From Bacillota bacterium (GTDB lineage: Bacteria; Bacillota; Clostridia; Tissierellales; Sedimentibacteraceae), in assembly GCA_023416855.1 (NCBI GenBank), contig JAEZGU010000242.1, forward strand, positions 1 to 5,370: a stretch of DNA of 5,370 nt, given 5' to 3'. Position 1 is the first letter of the stretch. Each line of letters begins with the position of its first letter. The notes under the pieces were generated by a model, which saw only the letters and a list, made by a program, of their open reading frames with translations, searched no databases and was not told where the DNA came from. Below are positions 1-5,039 of the stretch, piece by piece. The position numbers were made by a program, and so were the translations under genes.

Positions 1-15
1 ATATAGTTTTGCCAA
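1..15 (-). CDS. Possible 5' end of a leftward gene (edge of window)
   Basis: Reading leftward, a strong Shine-Dalgarno-like GGGGAGGG (positions 31 to 24) is followed after about eight bases by a TTG that opens a frame reading M-A-K-L-Y (with TTG as Met) off the edge of the window. There is no ATG in this interval, and a GTG at 24-22 overlaps the Shine-Dalgarno site and is too close. Only five codons are visible, so neither the start nor the existence of the gene can be confirmed and no function can be named. A leftward TATAAT lies 21 bases before the Shine-Dalgarno site, consistent with a gene divergent from the tRNA. Confidence 0.25.
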
Positions 16-23
16 CGTATGCA

Positions 24-57
24 CCCTCCCCAAATGATATGTCCGCCGAATATTATA
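24..57 (-). promoter_or_regulatory. Leftward -10 element and ribosome binding site
   Basis: The complement reads TATAAT at 57-52 and GGGGAGGG at 31-24, oriented leftward. The -35 region is poor: candidates around 72-84 are CTTTTT at 17-bp spacing or TTGCCT at 21 bp. The -10 and Shine-Dalgarno together suggest transcription away from the tRNA into a gene outside the window. Confidence 0.35.
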
Positions 58-102
58 TCATAAAAAACAGTGTGAAAAAGGCAACACCTGTGTTTTTTGG
101 GC

Positions 103-131
103 TTGAATTACGCAGATAAATCATTTATAAT
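103..131 (+). promoter_or_regulatory. Promoter of the tRNA-Ser gene
   Basis: TTGAAT (103-108) and a perfect TATAAT (126-131) are separated by exactly 17 bp, matching a housekeeping sigma-A promoter. Transcription would start near 138, giving a leader of about 33 nt before the mature tRNA. The leader contains a short GGCTG/CAGCC inverted repeat that may matter for 5' processing. No other gene lies between the promoter and the tRNA, so the tRNA appears to be transcribed alone. Confidence 0.75.
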
Positions 132-170
132 GAACATTCGAACGGCTGGCCATAACGGACAGCCTCATAT

Positions 171-261
171 GGAGAAGTATCGAAGAGGTCATAACGGGGC
201 GCACTCGAAATGCGTTTGTCGGGGAACCGGCACGTGGGTTCGAATCCCACCTTCTCCGCCA
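171..261 (+). tRNA. tRNA-Ser, anticodon CGA
   Basis: A complete class II tRNA can be folded by eye. The acceptor stem GGAGAAG (171-177) pairs perfectly with CTTCTCC (251-257), followed by discriminator G258 and a gene-encoded CCA (259-261). The anticodon stem is 199-203 with 211-215 around the loop CTCGAAA, which puts anticodon CGA at 206-208 and reads the serine codon UCG. The long variable arm pairs 218-222 with 227-231, which is diagnostic of Ser/Leu/Tyr-type tRNAs. The T arm is GTGGG (234-238), TTCGAAT and CCCAC (246-250). All arms are intact, so the gene should be functional. Its last ten bases are also the left copy of the presumed attachment-site repeat, so the integration leaves a complete tRNA. 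Confidence 0.95.
252..261 (+). repeat. Left attachment core (attL), TTCTCCGCCA
   Basis: These last ten bases of the tRNA-Ser gene, including the CCA end, recur exactly and in the same orientation at 5040-5049. The flanks differ on both sides. A short direct repeat of a tRNA 3' end bracketing foreign-looking DNA is the normal signature of site-specific integration into a tRNA gene by a tyrosine recombinase. The repeat is short, so the crossover position inside it cannot be determined. Confidence 0.65.
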
Positions 262-263
262 CT

Positions 264-302
264 GCAGTGAGGAACACTTTTCTTCACTGCTTTTATTTGT
301 TT
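264..302 (+). terminator. Rho-independent terminator after tRNA-Ser, carried by the element
   Basis: The arms 264-274 and 280-290 form an 11-bp stem (GCAGTGAGGAA with TTCTTCACTGC, one G-U pair) around the 5-nt loop CACTT, followed directly by the U-rich tail TTTTATTTGTTT. It begins two bases after the tRNA CCA. It should terminate the tRNA transcript and shield the element interior from it. The 5' arm is the same sequence that recurs, inverted, at 5017-5028. Confidence 0.85.
265..276 (+). repeat. Left terminal inverted repeat, CAGTGAGGAACA
   Basis: This 12-mer is the exact reverse complement of 5017-5028. It starts three bases inside the left attachment core. The core motif TTCYTCACTG occurs three times at the element ends: here (inverted), at 280-289 (direct, with T for Y), and at 5019-5028 (direct, with C for Y). 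Repeated motifs close to both ends could be recombinase arm-binding sites. Confidence 0.6.
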
Positions 303-365
303 CCGAATTAATCGGCCCGACGAAATTGTAGAACCGATGTTATGTGACACATCCGAGGGAGTAAA

Positions 366-737
366 ATGTTTTTTATTGAAACTGATATGGGGTACTTTAA
401 CACTTACGTTAAATATTCCACTACACAGCACCAAAGCATTTATAAAAGTGACAATCAACAGAGAAAAAGAATTATTGGACAGTCAATTTTACAATAAAGA
501 ATATGACTATTTAAGAAAAGATTTTTCTGATAAAGATAAAACAAGTAAGTTGCCATTGTATGCACAAATGATTTAACTGATACATGGATAGCGGTTCTAA
601 CCCTTGATGAAGCTTTACGATGTATTAATTATACCACATCAGGAGGAAATAGAACAATGAAAGTAACACGTATTGGAAGAGAGCATCGTTTTATTTTTGC
701 CGGTACTACTCCATTAACCGATACAATGAAGCCGTAG
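366..737 (+). pseudogene. Degenerate coding remnant or cluster of tiny ORFs, unrecognised
   Basis: Protein-like sequence appears here in changing frames. One frame opens at ATG 366 behind GAGGGAG (355-361) and runs 43 codons (starts MFFIETDMGYFNTY) to TAA 495-497. A second frame stays open across the stops to 576 and contains LLDSQFYNKEYDYLRKDF. The first frame is open again from about 567 to TAG 735-737, reading DTWIAVLTLDEALRCI, and includes a 26-codon ORF from ATG 657 behind a good AGGAGG (641-646). The return to the original frame suggests one gene broken by compensating indels, but these could also be separate short ORFs or chance. I do not recognise the family. Its place at the element's left end is where integrase or excision genes are often found, but nothing seen here supports that identity. 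Confidence 0.3.
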
Positions 738-976
738 CCTTTTGTTAATCATTTAAGATATTTTGATAAGATAGATGATAGATAGCACTTATTTGAAGCC
801 CATCTGAATCGATGCAGAAAAGTCATGGATAACCCATGAGCAAGATATTTGCCAATGTTTCAGAGAATATATTCCCTCAAACCCTTGTTAGTGCGCTGTT
901 CGAATATCGACGTCAGAAAAGGAGCAATAAATACAAAAAAACCAATGTACGAACTCTTTCAAGAACATGTATAATA
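738..976. other. Non-coding or decayed stretch
   Basis: No convincing gene is seen on either strand. An open frame beginning at 836 on the + strand has no Shine-Dalgarno site, lacks recognisable protein character, and runs through a terminator hairpin into the opposing peptide gene. A short GATA-rich run occurs around 767-783. A perfect rightward TATAAT lies at 970-975 without a good -35. Confidence 0.4.
970..975 (+). promoter_or_regulatory. Candidate -10 for an antisense RNA opposing the small peptide gene
   Basis: A perfect TATAAT on the + strand would start a transcript near 982 that runs antisense to the 3' part of the leftward peptide gene. In known type I toxin pairs such as txpA/RatA and bsrG/SR4, the antitoxin RNA overlaps the 3' end of the toxin mRNA. 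The -35 region (947-952, GTACGA) is poor, and the same bases also form part of the U-rich tail of the opposite-strand terminator, so the match may be fortuitous. Confidence 0.25.
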
Positions 977-1005
977 AAAGAGGGGGAACATCACACCCCC
1001 TCTTT
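971..1005 (-). terminator. Rho-independent terminator of the small peptide gene
   Basis: The arms 977-986 and 996-1005 form a perfect 10-bp stem with five consecutive G-C pairs around a 9-nt loop. Read leftward, the stem is followed by a T-rich run (CTTTTATTATAC). Read rightward it is followed by GGCCGC, so it works best for the leftward gene whose stop codon lies 19 bases upstream of the hairpin. Confidence 0.75.
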
Positions 1006-1023
1006 GGCCGCTGGACTATCTAA

Positions 1024-1116
1024 TTAACCAACAAGTTGCTTCACGATAAGTGCTATAAGCAGCAGCTTGTATATTAGTTCGGCGGCACTCATTATGTTTT
1101 CCCAATTTCTCTTCAT
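1024..1116 (-). CDS. Small hydrophobic peptide, type I toxin-like (30 aa)
   Basis: The complement of 1116-1024 encodes a 30-residue peptide beginning MKRNWENIMSAAEL. Its continuous hydrophobic core, IYKLLLIALIV (residues 15-25), could form one short membrane helix, followed by KQLVG. A Shine-Dalgarno GAGGT sits about nine bases before the ATG. Nineteen bases after the stop is a strong terminator with its T-run in this direction. The 5' leader has an inverted repeat that would cover the Shine-Dalgarno region. Short, membrane-active, singly terminated and translation-masked is the pattern of type I toxins of Bacillota, but I do not recognise a specific family, and the central Pro typical of Fst-like toxins is absent. 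An internal ATG (residue 9) could give a 22-residue form. In a small element such a gene would favour maintenance. The reading frame and signals are clear; the toxin role is inference. Confidence 0.55.
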   Translation of the reverse strand: MKRNWENIMSAAELIYKLLLIALIVKQLVG

Positions 1117-1117
1117 G

Positions 1118-1171
1118 TCTTGTACCTCAAAGCAAATATTAACGACATGCGATACTATGAATAGTACAAGA
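1118..1171 (-). promoter_or_regulatory. Leader inverted repeat that could mask the peptide gene's ribosome binding site
   Basis: TCTTGTAC (1118-1125) and GTACAAGA (1164-1171) are perfect 8-bp inverted arms 38 nt apart. In the leftward mRNA the upstream arm would pair with the bases running from the end of the GAGG Shine-Dalgarno to just before the AUG, holding the initiation region double-stranded. Such folding is a known way of delaying translation of type I toxin mRNAs. Confidence 0.5.
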
Positions 1172-1188
1172 TATTGCCTGTCCTTATT

Positions 1189-1194
1189 ACTATA
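1189..1194 (-). promoter_or_regulatory. Possible -10 (TATAGT) of the small peptide gene
   Basis: Reading leftward, TATAGT occurs about 70 bases before the ATG of the peptide gene, which would start the RNA near 1182 and include both arms of the leader inverted repeat. There is no good -35 at standard spacing (CATTCT at 17 bp). Confidence 0.25.
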
Positions 1195-1413
1195 TTCACG
1201 CGATTTTTTGTAGAATGCTAACTAAAACAATTCTCAATTTTAAATAATAGTTTTTATAAATTATTAATTGTATTAACCTATGAATTAATAAAAACATTGT
1301 TGCCGAAGAGTACAAAACCAATGACCGTTTTATTTGATGGCAAACAACAATTGCTTCTACATTGCTGCTCCTACATATAGTTAGATGACAGTTTGTAAAT
1401 ATGTGATGTATTA
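1195..1413. other. AT-rich intergenic region
   Basis: No supportable gene. It contains a perfect 9-bp dyad, TTATTAATT (1261-1269) and AATTAATAA (1283-1291), around a 13-nt centre and without a clear T-run, so it may be a weak hairpin or a protein-binding site. A 19-codon ATG frame at 1321-1380 has no convincing ribosome binding site. Confidence 0.4.
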
Positions 1414-1442
1414 TTGTTAATAATGTAATTCTGTGTTATATT
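1414..1442 (+). promoter_or_regulatory. Promoter of the nitrilase-like gene
   Basis: TTGTTA (1414-1419) and TATATT (1437-1442) are spaced by 17 bp. Transcription would start near 1449, about 20 bases before the ATG at 1470. The -35 hexamer overlaps a short dyad, TTATT-GTT-AATAA (1411-1423), which could bind a regulator. Confidence 0.55.
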
Positions 1443-1469
1443 TCTTATATTAATGTTATTGGGAACATA

Positions 1470-2867
1470 ATGAATAAACAAGAATTAATAAAATTTATTA
1501 GTAAAGCGGAAAATATATTTGATGTTTATATTCTTTTGTATTTCAATTTGATTAGCAAACAAAGCAGCATATTTAATGAATTGGAAGGAAATCAAACTGA
1601 TTTCAATAAATTCCGTGAAAATTGCAGTAGTATTTTTGAAGAGAAAGACTTTGACAGTAATTTGTCTTTAAAAAATAAAAATAAAATAGTAGAATATCTA
1701 AATACTGTTAATAGAAATGTTTTGTTATTCAGTTATGCTTTGCTTACTTCGATTGACGAAGTGTTTGGAAATAAAGATTATAGGTTTTCAAAAATAGATT
1801 ATGATATGTTAGAAACAGATGAACCTTATTACCCATTAAACTCAAAAAAGACTCAACGATATGGATATGTGTTTTTTAAATCTAAATCGTTCCTTGATAA
1901 ATTCTATCCGCCAGAAAAATTTATGAGGCAATCACCAAAAATCGAAATCACAATAGAAGGAGAAAATTTAATAATTTATGATTATTCAAATAATGATTAC
2001 AAAATTGAATTTCGTAATATCAAGCATACTTATCTACAAGATATATTCTATAAAAAAGAGAGAATCAATATTGCATTAATACCTTTGACGGGAGATGCTC
2101 ATTATCTAGAGTTTGCAGAGAGGAAAATTGGAAGTAAAACAAAGATTTATCTAAAAAAAATGCATCATGAAAATCAATATAAAAATAAAATAATCGACAT
2201 ATTAGATTCTTTGAAAGATAAAGAAATTGACGTAGTAATATTTCCTGAAATGGTGTTTTCGGAAACAATATTATTGAATGTTAAAAAATTTTTAAACAAG
2301 AACAAAGGTTGTTTCGCACTTGTTATTTCAGGGACGATATGGAAAGACAAAAAGAATGAATGTATTACGCTTAGCGGAGATGGAATTGAGATTGCAAGAC
2401 AGATAAAACTGAATCCATATCGTACTAAGAATATCGAAGAAGATATTATAATAAATTCAGACAATAAAGTAATCAGTATTTTTGATATAGAAAACTTCGG
2501 AAGATGCTGTACTCCGATTTGCGCTGATTTTGTTAGTAGCAATTATGTAAAAGAACTCATTAAGATGAATGTAAACGTATTGTTTGTGCCTGCGTTTACA
2601 TCAATTCTAGACCATTTCTATGCATATGCTGATGAATTAGCAATAGAAAGCAAAGGGATTACTTTCGTATGTAATTGTTGCATACAAATAATTAACGATA
2701 AAGATGGAAATAAGATTGATAAGCAGGAAGACGTATTATTTGTTAATGTACCCTTGAGAGATGCAAGAAGGAGTGTGTTCTCTTTAAATTGCGAATGTAA
2801 AAAATGTGACCATAAGGATAAAGTGAGATGTGAGAATCATATAATTAGTTACTCAAAAAACATCTAG
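1470..2867 (+). CDS. Nitrilase-superfamily (carbon-nitrogen hydrolase) domain protein, 465 aa
   Basis: Residues about 198-404 look like a carbon-nitrogen hydrolase fold. A beta strand INIALIPL (199-206) starts the domain. The catalytic residues are recognisable: Glu260 in VVIFPEMVFSE, Lys313 in ARQIKLNPYR, and Cys351 in CTPICADF, followed by the strand VNVLFVPAF (368-376). The family cleaves or condenses non-peptide C-N bonds (nitriles, amides, carbamoyl groups); the substrate here cannot be told. Residues 1-195 form an unrecognised, largely charged and helical-looking extension absent from ordinary nitrilases of about 260-330 aa. The C-terminus has a Cys cluster, C441-x-C443-x2-C446-x7-C454, possibly metal-binding. 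The start is ATG 1470, with only a weak GGGAA (1461-1465) upstream. No signal peptide is evident, so it is probably cytoplasmic. Nitrilase domains also occur fused to reverse transcriptases in DRT1-type defence proteins, but no reverse transcriptase is present here. Confidence 0.85.
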   Translation: MNKQELIKFISKAENIFDVYILLYFNLISKQSSIFNELEGNQTDFNKFRENCSSIFEEKDFDSNLSLKNKNKIVEYLNTVNRNVLLFSYALLTSIDEVFGNKDYRFSKIDYDMLETDEPYYPLNSKKTQRYGYVFFKSKSFLDKFYPPEKFMRQSPKIEITIEGENLIIYDYSNNDYKIEFRNIKHTYLQDIFYKKERINIALIPLTGDAHYLEFAERKIGSKTKIYLKKMHHENQYKNKIIDILDSLKDKEIDVVIFPEMVFSETILLNVKKFLNKNKGCFALVISGTIWKDKKNECITLSGDGIEIARQIKLNPYRTKNIEEDIIINSDNKVISIFDIENFGRCCTPICADFVSSNYVKELIKMNVNVLFVPAFTSILDHFYAYADELAIESKGITFVCNCCIQIINDKDGNKIDKQEDVLFVNVPLRDARRSVFSLNCECKKCDHKDKVRCENHIISYSKNI

Positions 2868-2888
2868 TATGGAGTTGATATAAAAAGG

Positions 2889-2917
2889 TTGTTGTTTTTG
2901 TTATTGTATTATATAAT
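2889..2917 (+). promoter_or_regulatory. Promoter of the winged-helix/TPR gene pair
   Basis: TTGTTG (2889-2894) and a perfect TATAAT (2912-2917) are exactly 17 bp apart. It lies 21 bases after the stop of the nitrilase-like gene, so the downstream pair can be transcribed independently. Because no terminator follows the nitrilase-like gene, read-through is also possible. Transcription would start near 2924, giving a leader of about 100 nt. Confidence 0.7.
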
Positions 2918-2922
2918 GAATG

Positions 2923-2968
2923 AACTGTTTATGAACTATGTTTAAATTGTTGTTAAACCGTTTATGAA
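2923..2968 (+). promoter_or_regulatory. Putative operator: two direct repeats and a dyad at the promoter start point
   Basis: AACTGTTTATGAA (2923-2935) and AACCGTTTATGAA (2956-2968) match at 12 of 13 positions and start 33 bp apart, about three helical turns, so they would face the same side of the DNA. Between them, and overlapping the second, is a dyad, GTTTAA (2940-2945) and TTAAAC (2953-2958). The first repeat covers the predicted transcription start, a typical repressor position. The winged-helix protein encoded next is the obvious candidate ligand. Confidence 0.5.
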
Positions 2969-3023
2969 TAATTGGGATAGAAATTGGGGATATTATTTGT
3001 AAAAATTTTAGGAGGCCCCAGAT

Positions 3024-3839
3024 ATGAATCAAATGTTCAAAAAAGCAATTCAAGCATTTACTAAGGGTGATTTGAACAACATAAAAAATTTTGCGGGATG
3101 GTTTGCAAAAAAAATCACTCAGAATATTATGGATGAAAATCGAGATGATTTAACAGAATTAGTTAGGGAATCATCATATTTACGTTCAGATATAGAATTT
3201 TCCGAACCCATAAAGATGACTAAAGAATTCTATTTGGGGTATTGTTACGCATACGAAAATATTGCTCGTAGATTATTAGAAGAAAGTGATACTATGGAAG
3301 AAGTTGATATGGCCTTGATAGCTAATCCGCGTATCAAAGACATAATATACTATTTGGGCAATAAAGGCTCCGCATATCAAAATGAAATTGCTGAATTTTT
3401 AGGTATTAGTGCAAGTAATCTCTGTAATGTTTTGAATACATCACATGTTAAAGCGCTTAATATATTTAATGTTCGAAAAATTGGAAAGCATGTAGTATAT
3501 AGATTGAATAACAGGGGCAAGCAATACTATCTAGATAATTGTAATGAAATGAGGAAAATATATTCAAAGAATCAGATATTGGAGCTCCTTTCTCTTCTTG
3601 CTGCAAAAAATTCATTAAGGGAGATTAAGGAAAAGGTTAAAATATTTGATGAAGAATTAGTTAAAGAGATGTATAGAATAATGTATTTAAATATCACAGC
3701 TAATTTGATGAATCGTACGAGGAAACAAGTAGATAAACAAAAGGAGCCGGGTATATTTGGTGAAGGCGAATTGGTCTATTCGTCCGTTCAAAAAGGTAGA
3801 CAAGCAGCATACGGAGCAGAAATACCGTTAGCTTCGTAA
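3024..3839 (+). CDS. Winged-helix DNA-binding protein, 271 aa
   Basis: Residues about 101-170 form a winged helix-turn-helix: helix 1 around PRIKDIIYYLGNKG (102-115), helix 2 YQNEIAEFLG (118-127), a recognition helix from ISASNLCNVLNTS (128-140), and a wing around VRKIGKHVVYRLNNRGKQYY (150-169). The arrangement resembles MarR/ArsR-type regulators. The roughly 100-residue N-terminal region and 100-residue C-terminal region are helical and unrecognised, so this is longer than a simple MarR protein and may carry a sensing or partner-binding domain. The last 35 residues look flexible and Gly-rich. The start is well set by AGGAGG (3010-3015) eight bases before ATG 3024. The stop TAA overlaps the next gene's Shine-Dalgarno, so the two proteins are probably made in fixed proportion. 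It likely regulates its own promoter through the repeats at 2923-2968; this is inference. Confidence 0.85.
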   Translation: MNQMFKKAIQAFTKGDLNNIKNFAGWFAKKITQNIMDENRDDLTELVRESSYLRSDIEFSEPIKMTKEFYLGYCYAYENIARRLLEESDTMEEVDMALIANPRIKDIIYYLGNKGSAYQNEIAEFLGISASNLCNVLNTSHVKALNIFNVRKIGKHVVYRLNNRGKQYYLDNCNEMRKIYSKNQILELLSLLAAKNSLREIKEKVKIFDEELVKEMYRIMYLNITANLMNRTRKQVDKQKEPGIFGEGELVYSSVQKGRQAAYGAEIPLAS

Positions 3840-3848
3840 GGAGAAAAG

Positions 3849-4943
3849 ATGAGCGTTTTAGTAAATGGGCTACCCCAAATAGTAGATTATGATAATTTTA
3901 CTGAGTATTATAGTCAGTATTATGATTGTATTAAAGAATATCTACAAAACGAAAAATATGATAAAGCGATGAAGGTAGTTGGTAAAATATCATATAAGAT
4001 GTTTTATTGGGGTCGAAAAGAAGACATAATAGATTTATTAAATACATTTCCAATTGCATCTTTAGATGAATATACACGTAATGAGATACTTTACTATAGG
4101 CTGTTCTCGTATCTTTTTATTTTTTCCGAAAAGGAAACAGGGACATGGAACGATGTCTTTAGAAAAATAAATGAGTCTTCAGACATCAACTTTAATCAAT
4201 TAATTCGATTTCGAAACTTAGAAGGTATTTTTTCTAGACTATTCTCTAAAGATATTGAGAAAGCAATTTCTATTCACAAAGAAGCTATTGAAGTAATTAT
4301 TGGGTATAATGGAATAACCAATTCTTTAAAGACTTTATTAAGTTTGAATTATCAAAATCTAGCGCTCTGTTATTACGAAATGAGAAAAACTAAAGAGGCA
4401 GATGAATTTTTAGCTTTAGCAGAGAAAGCATTAAAAGAAAATCCAAATTGCGAACCATACAAATTTGCAAGACTATATTTTTACCGAGCACAATTAAAGT
4501 ACGAAGCAGAAGCAGATGATATGCAATGGGTTCCTTACATAAAAATTTTGTCTGAAGATTATCTAGATAAATATTTTTTCCCTGACATTGAAAGGTTGTT
4601 AAATAATTTCTTAGGTAGGATAGAATTAAAGGAAAAAAATATTAACAATTACTTTGCATTTAAACAAAATGCATTAAATTGCGATTTTTGTTTATATCAT
4701 GAATATTTTATTGCTGATTTTTTAGATATAGCAAAACAAATAAAAAAGTATAAGACTGACTATAAAGAAGAGTTGATTAATGGGTTGAATCCAATTATAG
4801 CATTGTTAGAATTATATGAACTGGAAGATGAGAAGTTATTTTTAAACCATATTTCAAGCTATCTTAAAGGTGAAACAATCAACGCTGATTCCAAGATTTC
4901 AAATGAAAGTTTAGAAAGATTACTGAACGAGACAATTCGATAG
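3849..4943 (+). CDS. TPR-like helical-repeat protein, 364 aa
   Basis: The protein is almost entirely amphipathic helix in helix-turn-helix pairs. The clearest repeat is at 168-199 (NYQNLALCYYEMRKTKEADE and onward): Y168, L171, A172, Y175, A184, L188 and A191 fall at the TPR consensus positions, followed by P199. A likely earlier unit lies at about 124-152 (IEKAISIHKEAIEVI), and the N-terminus (about 15-45, YDCIKEYLQNEKYDKAMKVV) also fits a repeat. TPR superhelices bind peptides or protein partners. No enzymatic domain, signal peptide or membrane segment is seen. Translation is coupled to the winged-helix gene: AAGGAG overlaps that gene's TAA stop and ATG follows nine bases after it. A DNA-binding protein paired with a TPR protein is reminiscent of Rgg/PlcR-type regulators, in which HTH and TPR parts share one chain, but here they are separate. 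No strong terminator follows inside the element. Confidence 0.8.
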   Translation: MSVLVNGLPQIVDYDNFTEYYSQYYDCIKEYLQNEKYDKAMKVVGKISYKMFYWGRKEDIIDLLNTFPIASLDEYTRNEILYYRLFSYLFIFSEKETGTWNDVFRKINESSDINFNQLIRFRNLEGIFSRLFSKDIEKAISIHKEAIEVIIGYNGITNSLKTLLSLNYQNLALCYYEMRKTKEADEFLALAEKALKENPNCEPYKFARLYFYRAQLKYEAEADDMQWVPYIKILSEDYLDKYFFPDIERLLNNFLGRIELKEKNINNYFAFKQNALNCDFCLYHEYFIADFLDIAKQIKKYKTDYKEELINGLNPIIALLELYELEDEKLFLNHISSYLKGETINADSKISNESLERLLNETIR

Positions 4944-5016
4944 GTTTAAACGAAATGATAGAATCCAGGAATTCTCTGATCTTTTGCTAAATACCCGCAT
5001 TATTATGCGAAGTAGA

Positions 5017-5028
5017 TGTTCCTCACTG
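5017..5028 (+). repeat. Right terminal inverted repeat, TGTTCCTCACTG
   Basis: This is the exact reverse complement of 265-276 and lies 11 bases inside the right attachment core. In a circularised element the two 12-mers would flank the joined core symmetrically with 24 bp between them. Confidence 0.6.
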
Positions 5029-5039
5029 ATAGTACGGAG

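Noticed and set aside
189..458. 89-codon open frame on the - strand
   Set aside because: It runs through the tRNA-Ser gene and its terminator; the C-terminal part is just translated tRNA, a common false gene call.
836..1027. 63-codon open frame on the + strand
   Set aside because: It has no Shine-Dalgarno site, crosses a strong terminator hairpin, and overlaps the start of the better-supported leftward peptide gene region; composition is not protein-like.
1321..1380. 19-codon ATG frame before the nitrilase-like gene
   Set aside because: No usable ribosome binding site, no recognisable feature, and its length is expected by chance.
2065..2542. Two open frames on the - strand
   Set aside because: They lie wholly inside the nitrilase-like gene on the opposite strand and overlap each other; they are shadows of AT-rich coding.
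2923..2968. Possible CRISPR-like repeat pair
   Set aside because: Only two 13-bp copies with a 20-bp gap and a promoter context; no array structure and no cas genes. No CRISPR array is seen in the window.
2985..3020. TGGGG/CCCCA pairing around the Shine-Dalgarno of the winged-helix gene
   Set aside because: Only 5 bp with a 26-nt loop that leaves AGGAGG unpaired; too weak to call a translation switch.
4996..5009. Hairpin CGCAT-TATT-ATGCG after the TPR gene
   Set aside because: The 5-bp stem lacks a T-run, so it is not a credible terminator; the strong one is at 5084-5120.
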